A stretch of DNA of 64,000 nt from contig CM068545.1 of assembly GCA_035048495.1 (NCBI GenBank), positions 39,570,225-39,634,224 of the forward strand, given 5' to 3'. Origin of the DNA: Euptelea pleiosperma (Eukaryota > Streptophyta > Magnoliopsida > Ranunculales > Eupteleaceae). Below, piece by piece: positions 42,673 to 53,675 of the stretch (the stretch's first letter is position 1; the number at the start of each line of letters is the position of its first letter). The notes below the pieces were generated by a model. That model was not told the origin of the DNA and did not search any database. It saw nothing but the letters and a program-made list of their open reading frames with translations. Made by a program: the position numbers and the translations under genes.

Positions 42673-43370
42673 CTACATCTGCTTCATTTGCTCTTGAAGT
42701 AGCGTGTTTGATTGTCGCATTTCCTTCATCTCATTTTGTAAACTCGTATAACTAGAACTGGATGAGCGGGATGATGAGCCAAAAATAGTGGTCAGCGTCG
42801 GGCCTAAGCCGTAACCGCGTACCCGACCATGTCGCTCTAGGGGCATCACAATAGTATAGATCTCATCAGGTGTAAGTGTGGGAGTAGAAGACTCCTCACT
42901 CTGTGACGTCTGACTCTGTGAAAGCTCCCGAAATTTTGATTGCAATCAATACAAATTAATTAGTATGAGACAATTATATTTCTATGACGAGGTAGACATT
43001 TTACGTACCATGATATCAGCAGATATAGAATTAACTGGTGACCCATCTTGTTTAGTATGTATTCGAAAGAATAAATCGATTTGAGTCGATATAGTACCGT
43101 CTTTCCTACTTCGAGCCTATCATTGAAGAAAATATATAAATTATTACAAAGTTGTATTTTAAGACTTAAAAAAATAGTGAGTGGATCAAACCAGATATGC
43201 ACATCTTCTTCTCTATGTCGTGCAAAACTTTTCATCCCCCCAGTATGTTTCATTGTTTGTTTACTGTACCCCTTATATGAATTCACTGTCCAAGAAGGAC
43301 CCAAAGATAACAATTTGAAAGATTCATTTATTTGTTCACTATTTAACCGCATCTGTGAGACCTATTCAAA
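42673..43370 (-). pseudogene. En/Spm-type accessory protein (Transposase_24-like), fused to TNP2 tail
   Basis: On the minus strand an acceptor-like TTTGAATAG precedes VSQMRLNSEQ. The frame then reads LSLGPSWTVNSYKGY, like a TNP2 C-terminal segment, and without break SKQTMKHTGGMKSFARHREE, typical of the Ptta/En/Spm (Transposase_24) family. Next come IHTKQDGSPVN, a short exon change, and TPDEIYTIVMPLERHGRVRG plus YGLGPTLTTIFG and a coiled-coil-like Gln/Met-rich end. The joining of two families suggests an internal deletion of the element. Role in intact elements: DNA binding near the ends, assisting transposition. Confidence 0.7.
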
Positions 43371-43479
43371 TTGAAAAATAAGGTCAATTAATACATTTAA
43401 TACAAAATATAATTACACTTATAAAGTAAAAATATTTGTATAATATCAAAACCTTACATGTTTCTCAAACCATGAAGCA

Positions 43480-46121
43480 AACTCCTTAATATGTTTTAGA
43501 TCCACATCCCTAGGACCCATACATCTATTATTGGCACTGATTATTTCTTTGTGTAGCCTGCCCAATAAATAATAAAAACACTAAGTACCAATGTAAATGA
43601 AATACATATCGAAAATCTCATTTTAAAATTATTAGTCTTACATAATAAATGGAGCAACTTCAGGGCAGTTGTTGAGCACGTAGAGATGAGTTTGTTGTCA
43701 CTCAAGATCGCTTAGTATACGTGATGTAGCCTTCCCTACAACACGTCAAGTTCCCACGAAAATGGATAACTTCCCACGTGATTCAACATTAACAGCATCG
43801 CTATTCCACTCTAATCCATTGAACCTTGTCTCAATGTCATGCAAGTATCTTAAACAAAATATTAAAGATTCTTCACGAATATACTCTTCAACAATTGAAC
43901 CCTCTGAATAATTCTTATTTCGGACATATGTCTTTAGCCTATGCAAGTACCTCTCGATTGGATTACATCCACCGATATTGCACTGGTCCAGCTACCTTGG
44001 CCTCACCAGCTAGATGAATGGGCAAGTGCACTATAATATCAAAAAAGGTTGGCAGAAAGATCATTTCCAATTTGCAAAGTGTTATCGCAATCTATGATTC
44101 AAGTTGCTTTAATTCCCTCACATTCAACACCTTCGAACATAACTGTCTGAAGAACGTGGACAACTCGATCAAAACTGAATACACATTCTTTGGTAAATTA
44201 CATGTATTACAAGCGGAAGAAATTGTTGTATAAGAACATGACAATCATGACTCTTGAGTCCTAAGATCTTGCATTGTTTGACATTAACACATCGTGAGAA
44301 GTTCGACAAATAATTATCTAGAACCTTGACCTCTTTCAAGATCTGACAAAACTTCATTTTCTCAACCGTCAACATCGTGTGGCATGCAGCGGGTGGTAAA
44401 AACTTTTTTCCATCAGGTACGGGGTGAAGTTCATTCCTTATACCCATTAATTTCATATCTAAATGAGCCTTCAAGTTGTCTTTTGAACCATCCATATTCA
44501 ACAGTGTTCTAATCACATTATCACACACATTCTTTTCAACGTGCATACTATCCAAATTGTGTCACAATAAGAGATCTTTCAAGTACTGTAATTCAAAGAA
44601 AATGCTCATCTTTTTTTTGGTAACTTACAATCGTCTCTCTTTCTCTTCCTCTCAGTTTTATCCTTATCTACCTTATCAAATGTGATCTGCTCGTACTCTT
44701 GTAACTGATTGAGCACATCCTCGCCGGACAACGGTTTTGGCGGACAACTCAATTCCTTTTTGCCATTAAAAGACTTTTTATTCTATCGAAATTTATGATC
44801 AGGTGATAAGAATCGACGATGTCCTAAGTAACATTTTTTGTGTCTTTCTTGTAATCTAACCGAACAAGTGTCCTTGTGGCAAGAGGGACATGCAAGTTTT
44901 TCTTTAGTACTCCACCCTGACAAGTTCGCAAATGCAGGGAAGTCATTAATAGTTCATATGATTCCTACACGACACTGAAAATTTGTTTTAAAGAGACATC
45001 GTATACATCAAACCCATTTATCCATAATTCTTTTAATTCATCTATCAATGGTTGCATGTACACATCAATGTCATTCCTAGGAGCCTTAGGACCAGGAATA
45101 AGCAACGTCAACATAAAAGATGTTTGCTCATACACATCCATGGTGACAAATTATATTGAATAAGAATTATGGGCCATGTACTGTGAGGAGTGCTCGTATA
45201 ACTGAAAAGAGTGAAGCCATCACACGCTATCCCAAGTCTAACATTCATCGGTTCTGAAGCGAACAATGGGTATTTTTTATCTAAAGCCTTCCACACCTTT
45301 GAATCTGCTGGATGCCTCAACACACCATCTTTTGTACGACACTCGGCATGCCATCTCATGTGTTCAGATGTTTTTGACCTCTAAAGCCTTGGTTTCAATG
45401 GAAACTATTATAAAATATTTGCAGGTATTTTCTTATCATCTGTAGATGAAATGGAAGCCTCTTCAGTAGATTGACGTGTAACTTATTTCCATCTAGACTC
45501 ACCACATACTACACATTCATTTGCATTCTCGTGCTCTTTTCAGTATAACATGCAGTTATTCGGGCACGCATCTATCTTTTTGTAATGCATGCCAAGATCT
45601 CGAAGGATCTTCTTTTATTCATAATAATTCTTGGGCAACGTTTCACCAACAGGAAGTGCCTCTTTTAACAAATCAAGCAACATGTCAAATGATTTGTTAC
45701 TCCATTCGTGGAGGCTCTTCAAGTGTAAAAATCGTACAAGGAACGATAGTTTTGAAAATTTAGTGCAACCCGGATATACTTCAGTTTCGGCATCCTTCAA
45801 CAATTCATAAAATTTATTTGCTTCCTGATTTGGCTCAGTCGATCCAGTCTCATTTGATTCATTAGCCACTTCACGCTCAAAGTCCGTCATTCCATATGCA
45901 TCTTGTAACATTCCTTGCATATCATCAGCTTCATCACTCATATATTCAAGATCATACATACTCTCTCCATGATACAACCAGGTGGTGTAATCCAGCATTA
46001 TCCCAATAAATACTAAGTCTGTATATACTTCTAGACTATTCTTTTTTAATGCATTACAACATTTATTACATGGACACTGGATCTTGTCCCCAAACTTTGA
46101 ACAAGAAGATGCAAAATCCAA
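43480..46121 (-). pseudogene. TNP2/Transposase_21-type CACTA transposase, broken
   Basis: The order on the minus strand is a transposon-associated N-terminal domain (MDFASSCSKFGDKIQCPCNK, 46121), ETEVYPGCTKFSKLSFLVRF, then KKILRDLG...HENANECVVCGESRWK, MRWHAECRTKDGVLRHPADS, the catalytic-region CDGFTLFSYTSTPHSTWP, NDIDVYMQPLIDELKELW, MDSMHVEKNVCDNVIRTLLN, and the C-terminal YVRNKNYSEGSIVEEYI and NNCPEVAPFI. These are the known TNP2 blocks in the known order. In-frame stops lie after PKNYYE (TAA), where CMLYW is expected (TGA), and after SRWK (TAA), and there are frameshifts near 45108, 44970 and 44780. No functional transposase can be made from this copy. Confidence 0.88.
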
Positions 46122-48290
46122 GAACTGTCATACTCTGGCTAAATACTCAGGGCTATTTCTTGGCTTTCCAACCCAACTTTTATCTATCGACATATCTCCT
46201 TCAAAGCAACGTTACCTTCAACCGAAATTAAACACATTATCATACATAACTCAAATGCACATGTATCATGCATCCTATCTCTTATCTAATAAGTGGGTTG
46301 ATCCTATCCCATTTAGGAATGCATAATCTCCGTTACACTCAATAGCCAAGTAGTTATTTCCATTTAAAGGAAAATTTCGACAGCATTTTCCCATAGTTCT
46401 CTAAGTACACGATTTAGACGAGGAGGCAAACATGCCACTTTGTCTAAATATGTACTCAGAGAACAAGATGAATGATTGCCAAAACTGTCATTCAAATAGA
46501 AATAACTACTTTAACTATTGACTGTACCAGAGATTATGTATTCCCAAACTGTCCAAAATGGACAATTCAAGAATCAACAGCAGACAATTTTGGAACCTCA
46601 TCACAAATTAGACAAAAAAGTTCACTTAAATTTAGTCCCAAATGTCAAAGTTTACAACTAATGTCCTAAAAAGTGAAAAGAAACAAAATTGTCATATAGT
46701 GATTCTTGAACGGTATACCTAAGGTTCAATACATGTATATGCATAATGTATGTGTATGCACCATTCACATAATATACAATAGTAACTAAAGAAAATTTAT
46801 CAACTAAACTATGCTAAAAATAAATGAGATTCAGTCAAAAAATGAAAGGATAGTCCACCCTTGAGATCATTCTTCCTTTTCAATTAACGTAAACACTTCT
46901 ATATAAGATACATTGAGATCACTCTTCCTCAGAATAATATGCATTAATTATATGAGAAAGTAATTATAAAGAGTTCAAATACAGCCCGTCAATAATATAA
47001 CTATAAGCATCATAAAGCACATCGAATTTATTCCACTTATTCATAATAAGTCCCCTTACTCATATATCTTTCGTTGTAGTTCAACTTTCTTTAGATATCC
47101 TGCTCTTCTTTGAAATTCAAGTTTGCTTTGAAACTTAGTGCATTCAAATTTTATATGAACTATATTTTTATTATAATGACAAATAATTATTGGCAAACGC
47201 TTTATTGGAGAGTGACGTGGGCTCGGGCCACCCACTATCTATATAAGAAGTGACAATGATTGTCTTATACCCCACCTCTTATCTTATATGACTTCATCTC
47301 AATGGCTGAGATTAACTCCCACTCCGATTTTGACAAACACTTTGTCGGAGAGTGCCACGGGCACGGGCCACCCAGACATAAAACAAAATAACACAGTTGT
47401 ATTCTCTTATCTTATCCTGCTTCATTGATGGGCAGAGATCCATAGTCCATTTGGTAGATAAGATCTCAACCATCCTTTGTGAAGCCAATAAGAGGGGAGA
47501 CAATTTCCCAGTTAAATTAATCCAACCGTCTAAATTTTATTTTATGTAAGGGCAGATGTAGGCCCTTCAATATATGAAGCCTATAAGAGGGGGTCACAAC
47601 TTCCCTGTTTTGTTGTATATATATATATATATTTTGTACTTTTGAGAAATCGTGTCCATTTATTCCTTACCCACTTTGACTAATTTTTTTTTTTTTTTGG
47701 TTTTTTTCCCTGTAAGAAACTAGTGGGCCACATCTAAGTTCCACGTGAGTGATTGTAAGGGTTTGTTTGGATTTTTTGAAAAATTAGTTTGGAGGAGCAA
47801 AGCTTAAATTGTGACAACTCATGACAAAAAATAGAAAATCAAAATCTTGAAGTTGTAGTTATCCCCTAAAAAAAATCAGCCCATTCTCAAATTTCTAACC
47901 CTGTCAGACATGGTTTTCAAGTTACACAGTAAAATTCAATAGTCCATAATTCTTCAACTTCTAAACCAGTCTATGACCCTAAAAAAAATCAGCCCATTCT
48001 GAAATTAATTTCTAACCCTGTTAGATGTGGTTTTCAAGTTACACAGTAAAAATCAACAGTCCATAATTCTTCAACTTCTAAACCAGTCTATGACCATAAA
48101 ATAACCCCTTCTGAAATTTCTAACCCTGTCAAATGTGGTTTTCAAGTTACACAGTAAAAATCAAAAGTCCGTAATTCTTCAACTTCTAAACTAGTCTATG
48201 AATATTAGAATGATTTGAATTTTTGTGAGGAGAAAATCAGCCATTGATTCATCTTCTATTTGGATACTTAAGCAAATATGTGTGTAAAAA
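46122..48290. other. CACTA 5'-side non-coding interior
   Basis: AT-rich sequence without a recognisable gene. 47180-47620 matches the dispersed repeat of 34540-35640 in reverse orientation (TTTGTCGGAGAGTGCCACGG, GATCTCAACCATCC). A TA-microsatellite occurs at 47619. Confidence 0.4.
47866..48200 (+). repeat. ~110-bp tandem triplication
   Basis: AATCAGCCCATTCT(C/G)AAATTTC, GTTTTCAAGTTACACAGTAA and TTCTTCAACTTCTAAACCAG recur three times, starting near 47873, 47987 and 48100. Confidence 0.85.
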
Positions 48291-48435
48291 TGGGGGTAAA
48301 AATCAGCCTGATTAATGGTTTCAAAACATTGGATCTTTGTACCCGAAATAATGCTCAAATTACATGGTTAAAAATCACTAATCAGGCTCGGATTTGTTCG
48401 CCATACATCCATACGATCAGAAATATCTAAGAACG
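48290..48435. mobile_element. G-box MITE copy, degenerate half
   Basis: CAGCCTGATTAATGGTTTCA, TGGATCTTTGTACCCGAAATA and CATACGATCAGAAATATCTAAGAACGTGC match the right-hand part of the family; the G-box is lost. Confidence 0.55.
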
Positions 48436-49987
48436 TGCATATTCTAGGTTAGAACAAATTAAGGAGCAAGATAAATAAATCCAAATAAAACTCACCTGCA
48501 AGAGGCGAAGCGAGGAGTTCGGAGCACCTGCGAGAGCATTACAGCACCGGCAAGGATCGTCGAGCAACGATGGGGGATCAACGACACCGATTGAGGTGAG
48601 GGAGGAGTGCGGCAATGGGAAGCACCACTGGTAGGAGGAATCGACGGCACGTTGCAGCAGCAGAGAGGTAGGCAAGGGGGGCATGGGTCAAACTTCTCCG
48701 AAAAGGGGGAAGGCGAAGGGGAAAGGGGAAAGGGGAAAGGGGTTTTCGCAGGAGAGGAGAAATGGGCTTGGTCCTTTTTTTATTATATGTGTTAAGGTTT
48801 TACCGACTGCCAACTATTGGCCGTCATTAAAAACGTCATATACTAACAACCAAGTTTACAACCGTTGGTATATGATGTTTATACCGACGATATATATCTG
48901 GCCGTCGGTAAATCCGTCGCAAGAACCCAAAATTTCCCTCCAAAACATGCACGGGGTATTTTGGTATCGATTTACCTACGGTTACGATTATAACTGTCGG
49001 TAAATATACTTATACCGACGGTGTTTTTTGGCCGTCGGAAAAATCCTGTCACTATATCCAATTTTTCTTGTAGTGTCGAGATCATCTTATGTGAATGATA
49101 CTCTAATTGTTTGAAGAGACTACAAAGCGTATTGATTCTGCAATCATCTTCTAGGGAGAAGAGGATTATCTGTGGCAGAGTGTCTCTGTGGTGAATACTT
49201 CTCTGAAGAATTTTGCATTGGATCCGATTCATCTAAAGGTAAGTTTCTCTATGAACAAACCTTTTAAGATAGAATTTGAAATTATCAAACTTGATTATTT
49301 GTGATTGGTAGATGAGTGTACTCATCAAATTGAGTTAAGGTAGGTGGAATCCTTGATAAATTTATTTCTCTAAAATACTACGGGTCTAATGTGACTCTGT
49401 AGGTGAATCGAGAAGTAATTCTCATATAGATTGAGTAGAGGATCGTAGATCCATGAGAATAGTGCTTCTCTAAAAGACTATTGGCTTAGGCTGACTCTCT
49501 AGGTGAGCGAGAAATGATTCTTGTTAGATTGAGACTAAGTGAATCTTAATTGATTAATTATTTATTTTGATTAAAAATGTTTAATGCATGATTGAAATAA
49601 TATAATACTACTTGTGGTGAGTACTGAACAGTGGACATAGGTGCGGAATCGTCCAACCACTATAAATCTGAGTCTTGTGTGATTGTGAATGTTTACATAT
49701 TTTGTTCTTAGATTTTTTCATATTTATGTTCTGTAGATGATTCATATTTTGATTATTTGATCATTTTTTGCCTTGTGTGATCATTAATGTTTAATCTATA
49801 TAGAATCCGCAAAGAAATTAAAAATTATCCTATTCACCCCCTCTAGGACATATCGTGGTAATTAAAATGAAATTTCAATTTTAAACTCAAAGGAGGGTTG
49901 CTTCACGTGTGAAAACCAGAGCACTTTGCCCATGACTATTGGAGCCGCAAAGCCAAGGGTAACTAGAGAGGTAAACAGGGTTAGAAC

Positions 49988-50334
49988 CAAGGTTTAAACG
50001 AGGCTGGTTTAACGGTTAAACGGACTGGGGGCGTTACCGTTTAAACTGTTTAAACGGCCGTTAAAACGGATTGAAACGGCCAAGGGCAAAAATGGAAAAA
50101 ACTGATTTTAACTTTAAAAAAAGGAAAAAATGGCGCTCAAATTCAAATTTTAAATTTTAAAAATTTAAAAAAAATAGGATTTAACTAAAATTAAACGGCT
50201 GTTTAAACGACTTTAATGGCCGTTAAAACAAAAAAAATGGCCGTTTTATTCAAAAATGATAAAACGTGTTTAAATTATTTTAATGGAAACGGGCTTAGGG
50301 CGTTACCGTTTAAACAGCCGTCTTTAAAACCATG
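49988..50334. mobile_element. hAT-type MITE with perfect 8-bp TSD
   Basis: It starts CAAGGTTTAAACGAGGC and ends CGTCTTTAAAACCATG, 347 bp long. It is flanked on both sides by GTTAGAAC (49980-49987 and 50335-50342). The interior is GTTTAAAC/CGTTTAAAC-rich. Confidence 0.92.
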
Positions 50335-50564
50335 GTTAGAACCATGTTAACAATTCCGATTTGAAAGCTGAGGGTAACTAAGGTGGTACAATCATCTTCT
50401 AACTTTACTCGGACGTCTGATTTGAAAGTCATTTAATATATCCAAAAAACTTGTTCAAAAATCTACAAATCTCTATTTTACGTTCATCACAAGATTTTGA
50501 AGTTTTAAGCTTCAAAAAGACGTTTTAAATTTTAGGCGTAATTTTGTGACATTTCAAATCTCTA

Positions 50565-50750
50565 TTTCAAACCTTTGGATCTTTGTACCCCCAAATAATG
50601 TTCAAATTCCATGGTTAAAAATCAACCAAATCAATTTAGAACTCACTAATCAGGCTAATTTTTGTTCTCAGGGTACACATGGTGTTGGGCCAGACATCCA
50701 TTCGGTCAGCGATCTCTAAGAGTATACCACATGGCTCATATTGTGGTCCA
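50565..50750. mobile_element. G-box MITE copy, right half
   Basis: TTTGGATCTTTGTACCC...AGAGTATACCACATGGCTCA matches the family. The core is CCACATGG, so the G-box is mutated. Confidence 0.6.
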
Positions 50751-51184
50751 TATGATGGGTCCCAAATTCCCAATTCATCCTAGCCTGTTTGAATTTTTTA
50801 TTTTTTTTGAAGCGGTGAAAATTTAGAAGCGGCGATCATGCCCCAATCATATTGCGCAGCAATGATGTTGCGTCAGGTTAAGCTGGTACACCTGGTGCAA
50901 TATGATTGGGCCCATGATCGACGCTTCAAAAATTCTCTCAACCTGTTTTGTACAACATTGATATTGTGTGGGACCTATTCACAGATGGCCCAACTTATAT
51001 AAGATTCTCCGACCTAAAACTAATGTAATCTACAATTTGGTGCAGCAAGATGGATCCCACTTGGTCAGAAAATAAACTATTTTGTGCACGGAAGTACTAT
51101 AACATGGCGTGAGACCTACTCATCGATAACCCCATTTATAAGGAATTTTTTGATCCAAAGCGAGTAGAACTTTGCTGACTGACG

Positions 51185-51455
51185 GATGGACCACAGTATG
51201 AGCCATGTGGCACACTCCGTACAGATGTTTAACACAACCGTAGATGGGCCTACAGACCAAAAATTATCTTGATTAATGATTTCTAAGCATTGGATTGAAG
51301 TCGCTTTAGTGGGTTGATTTTTAACCGTGGAATTTGAGCATTATTTGGGGTACAAGATTCAAAGGTTGATTTTTGGTACGTAGGTAAGGATAGGCCCCAT
51401 CATCCATACGGTCAGTGGTCTCTAGGAGTGTACCACGTGGCTCATACAGTAGTCT
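51185..51455. mobile_element. G-box MITE copy, both ends
   Basis: Left CACAGTATGAGCCATGTGGC and right TACCACGTGGCTCATACAGT are inverted. The left core is mutated (CATGTG), the right core is CACGTG. Confidence 0.75.
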
Positions 51456-52139
51456 CTCATCAATCATGCACCGTCCAATGATCGCGCCGCACATACCCAT
51501 GTGGCCATGGCCACTTTATAAAAAAGGTCTTTTTTAATTATTTTTTCTGATAGGGAGAGGAGCATTTTGTTGGGTATGTGATAGGGAGAGTGAGAATAAG
51601 TTAAAGAAGAGACTTTATGGAATATATCGCACCATCACTTAATATAAAACAAATAGTAGGCTCCACTAGCATTACAAAACTCCCGAGGAATAATAAGTCA
51701 AAAGCTGTTTATGTGTACGTACGTTCTCCAAAACAATAATACGTTGCCTTAGTCAAAGCTCTTGAAGATTTTATTCCACAAGCAGTGTGTGGACCGTGTA
51801 CGTTCTCCCGTGCTCTAGGTCCACCACCATCCTTTTTAAGGCGTACGTGGAATCACAATAGGCGTCAGGGGTTAGCCAAGGCGTTTGTCTTACGCAGCAC
51901 TGACACGTATTGGAGATAACGTTATATTTTGGAATTTTGGAGATTTGCTCTCCTTTTCCTTCCTTGCCGGCTCCAATCTTTCTAACATTGTTAAATGTCT
52001 CACCTCATTTATTTTTCCTTCAACTGATAAGGGTATTTTTGTCAAAACTCTGTTCGTGGATGAAGCATATAACGGGTGGGGAGAACGCCCCACGTGCGAA
52101 GCACCTGCACCGTACACGGAGCACACCTGCATCGATGTT

Positions 52140-52375
52140 TGCCCCATCCACTACATGCAAAAACTCAGCCTATTAATGATTTTTTAAGGATTTGATTTGA
52201 GTCATTTTTATGGGTTAATTTTTAATCGTAGATTTTGAGCATTATATGGGTATTCAGATCCAAGGGTTTGAAATCACTAAACATGCTGATATTTAGTATA
52301 TAGGTCCACGGATAGGACAAACATCCATGTGGTCAGTGGTACCTAAGAATGTGCCACGTGGCTTATATTGTTGTC
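52140..52375. mobile_element. G-box MITE copy
   Basis: CAGCCTATTAATGATTTTTT through GTGCCACGTGGCTTATATTG. It has an intact CACGTG. The left end is blurred by CCCCACGTGCGAAGCACC. Confidence 0.6.
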
Positions 52376-52559
52376 CTTCATCATCATTGATGAGGGATGT
52401 GGGTGTACTCCAACCCATGTTTTGTCTTTAGAATAGAGGCATTTAAAGAGTGAAGATTTTGCTTTAAAGTAGAGAGGCTTTTGATTGTCATGCCTAGGTG
52501 GCAAGACCCACCCATTGTTGCTTTATAATAGTATATATATGTGTGTGTGTGTGCAACAA

Positions 52560-52845
52560 CACCTTGCTCGTGGCATATTCTTAGAGACCACTGACCGTAT
52601 AGATGTTTGGACCATCTCTAATTTGACCTACATGCCAAAATTCATCCTAATTAGTAATTTTTATCCATTGGATTAGTCTTTTTTATGGTTTATTTTTAAT
52701 CGTGGATTTCTAGCAGTATATTGAGGTACTCAGATTCAAAGGTTAGGAATCGCTAATTAGGTTTATTTTTGTTACAGTGACGGGCTGAACATCCATACGG
52801 TCAGTAGCCTCTAATAGTGTGCCACGTAGCTCACATTGTGATTAT
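52560..52845. mobile_element. G-box MITE copy, degenerate cores
   Basis: GTGGCATATTCTTAGAGACC and AGTGTGCCACGTAGCTCACA are the inverted ends, about 285 bp apart. The right core is CACGTA. Confidence 0.6.
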
Positions 52846-52877
52846 GTCATCAACTTTGATAATGAACACCATCATTA

Positions 52878-52911
<34 letters not shown>

Positions 52912-53149
52912 TTCTAGGGTCATAGATGCCACTTTGAGGTTCAAAAAATGCTTTCAATTTGAATTGAAACGTGAAAATACAAAATAACCAAAACACCTTA
53001 ACAAAGTAACAAAGAAATTAAAAAATAAAAGAAACAATTTTTGTACATTTAAAGAATTTGAGGATCATATTATAGGGAAAAAAATGTAACAAGGTATGTT
53101 AGAAACTTTTTCAAACGGAGAATCACGATTTTTGTTATGCACCACTGTC

Positions 53150-53402
53150 ATCTGGGCCTACTGACTGCATGGATGTTTATCCCATCCCTTGGTTGGTATA
53201 TACACCAAAAATCACCTGATCGGTAATCTCTAGCCATTAGATTTTAGTACTTTTTAAGGCGTGCTTATAGCCGTTGAATTCAACCATTGTTTTGAGTACT
53301 AAAACCAACCACTAAAAATCATCAAACAAACTGATTTTTGGTCTGAATGTCTACTAAAGGGTGGGCTAAACATCCATGCGTTCAGTGGGTGGGCCCAGAT
53401 GG
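53150..53402. mobile_element. Foldback MITE related to the G-box family
   Basis: CATCTGGGCCTACTGACTGC and its near complement at 53372-53402 (ATGCGTTCAGTGGGTGGGCCC) flank a foldback. It shares the GGATGTTT and AAAAATCA words of the family but lacks CACGTG. It ends about 85 bp before the probable NRAMP TATA box. Confidence 0.55.
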
Positions 53403-53479
53403 ACATAAAGACCAAAAAGGGCATTTCTGAAAATATAGAAACTAACGTTAGGCACGAAGGGCCTTCGTCCATTAACGAG

Positions 53480-53675
53480 TAGAACAGATATATATATTTC
53501 CCATGCAAATGCTCACTTTTCTTCACTCAGTTCAGACTTCAGAACCAACTCTCTCTTAAAGAGAGAGGGAGAGAGATCGATCAAACGTCGAACCAGTAAT
53601 TTTGTTGCTGAAGCAAAGCAAAGGAAAAAAACTAAAAAGCCATAGATTTTGGGATATCTGATAGAAATCTTAAGG
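53480..53675 (+). promoter_or_regulatory. NRAMP core promoter and 5' UTR candidate
   Basis: AGATATATATATTTCCC (about 53488-53504) is a plausible TATA box. A GA-rich tract (GAGAGAGGGAGAGAGATCGA, about 53560-53580) lies in the predicted 5' UTR, as in targets of BBR/BPC factors. The ATG is at 53676. Confidence 0.4.

Larger units (their letters stand above)
36445..49075 (-). mobile_element. 12.6-kb CACTA (En/Spm-like) transposon carrying a satellite array
   Basis: The left end CACTACAACAAAATAA and right end TTTTTCTTGTAGTG form the CACTA terminal inverted repeat. Subterminal TACCGACGGCC/GGCCGTCGGTA motifs fill 36465-36880 and 48800-49050, as expected for transposase-binding arrays. Flanks are TCT on the left and TCG on the right, so the 3-bp duplication is imperfect (2 of 3). 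Inside, in order, are a 5.1-kb tandem array, then minus-strand transposase remnants (42.67-46.12 kb), then non-coding DNA with older insertions. Both outer flanks continue the same LTR (L4), which independently fixes the boundaries. The transposase is broken, so mobility would need help in trans. Confidence 0.92.
35835..49877 (+). mobile_element. LTR copy L4, split by a CACTA element
   Basis: The two halves are 35835-36444 and 49076-49877. Joined, they match the L2 solo LTR in opposite orientation: a U3 rich in GGTCGACCGGACC (35840-36150), a TATA-like CATTATAGAAATAG (about 36255), then shared blocks such as AGAGTGTCTCT and CATCTAAAGGTAAGTTTC, a C-rich end CACCCCCTCTAGGAC and the terminal TGAAATTTCA (ends 49877). 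The 5' part of U3 present in L2 is missing. No coding interior is attached. Confidence 0.7.
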
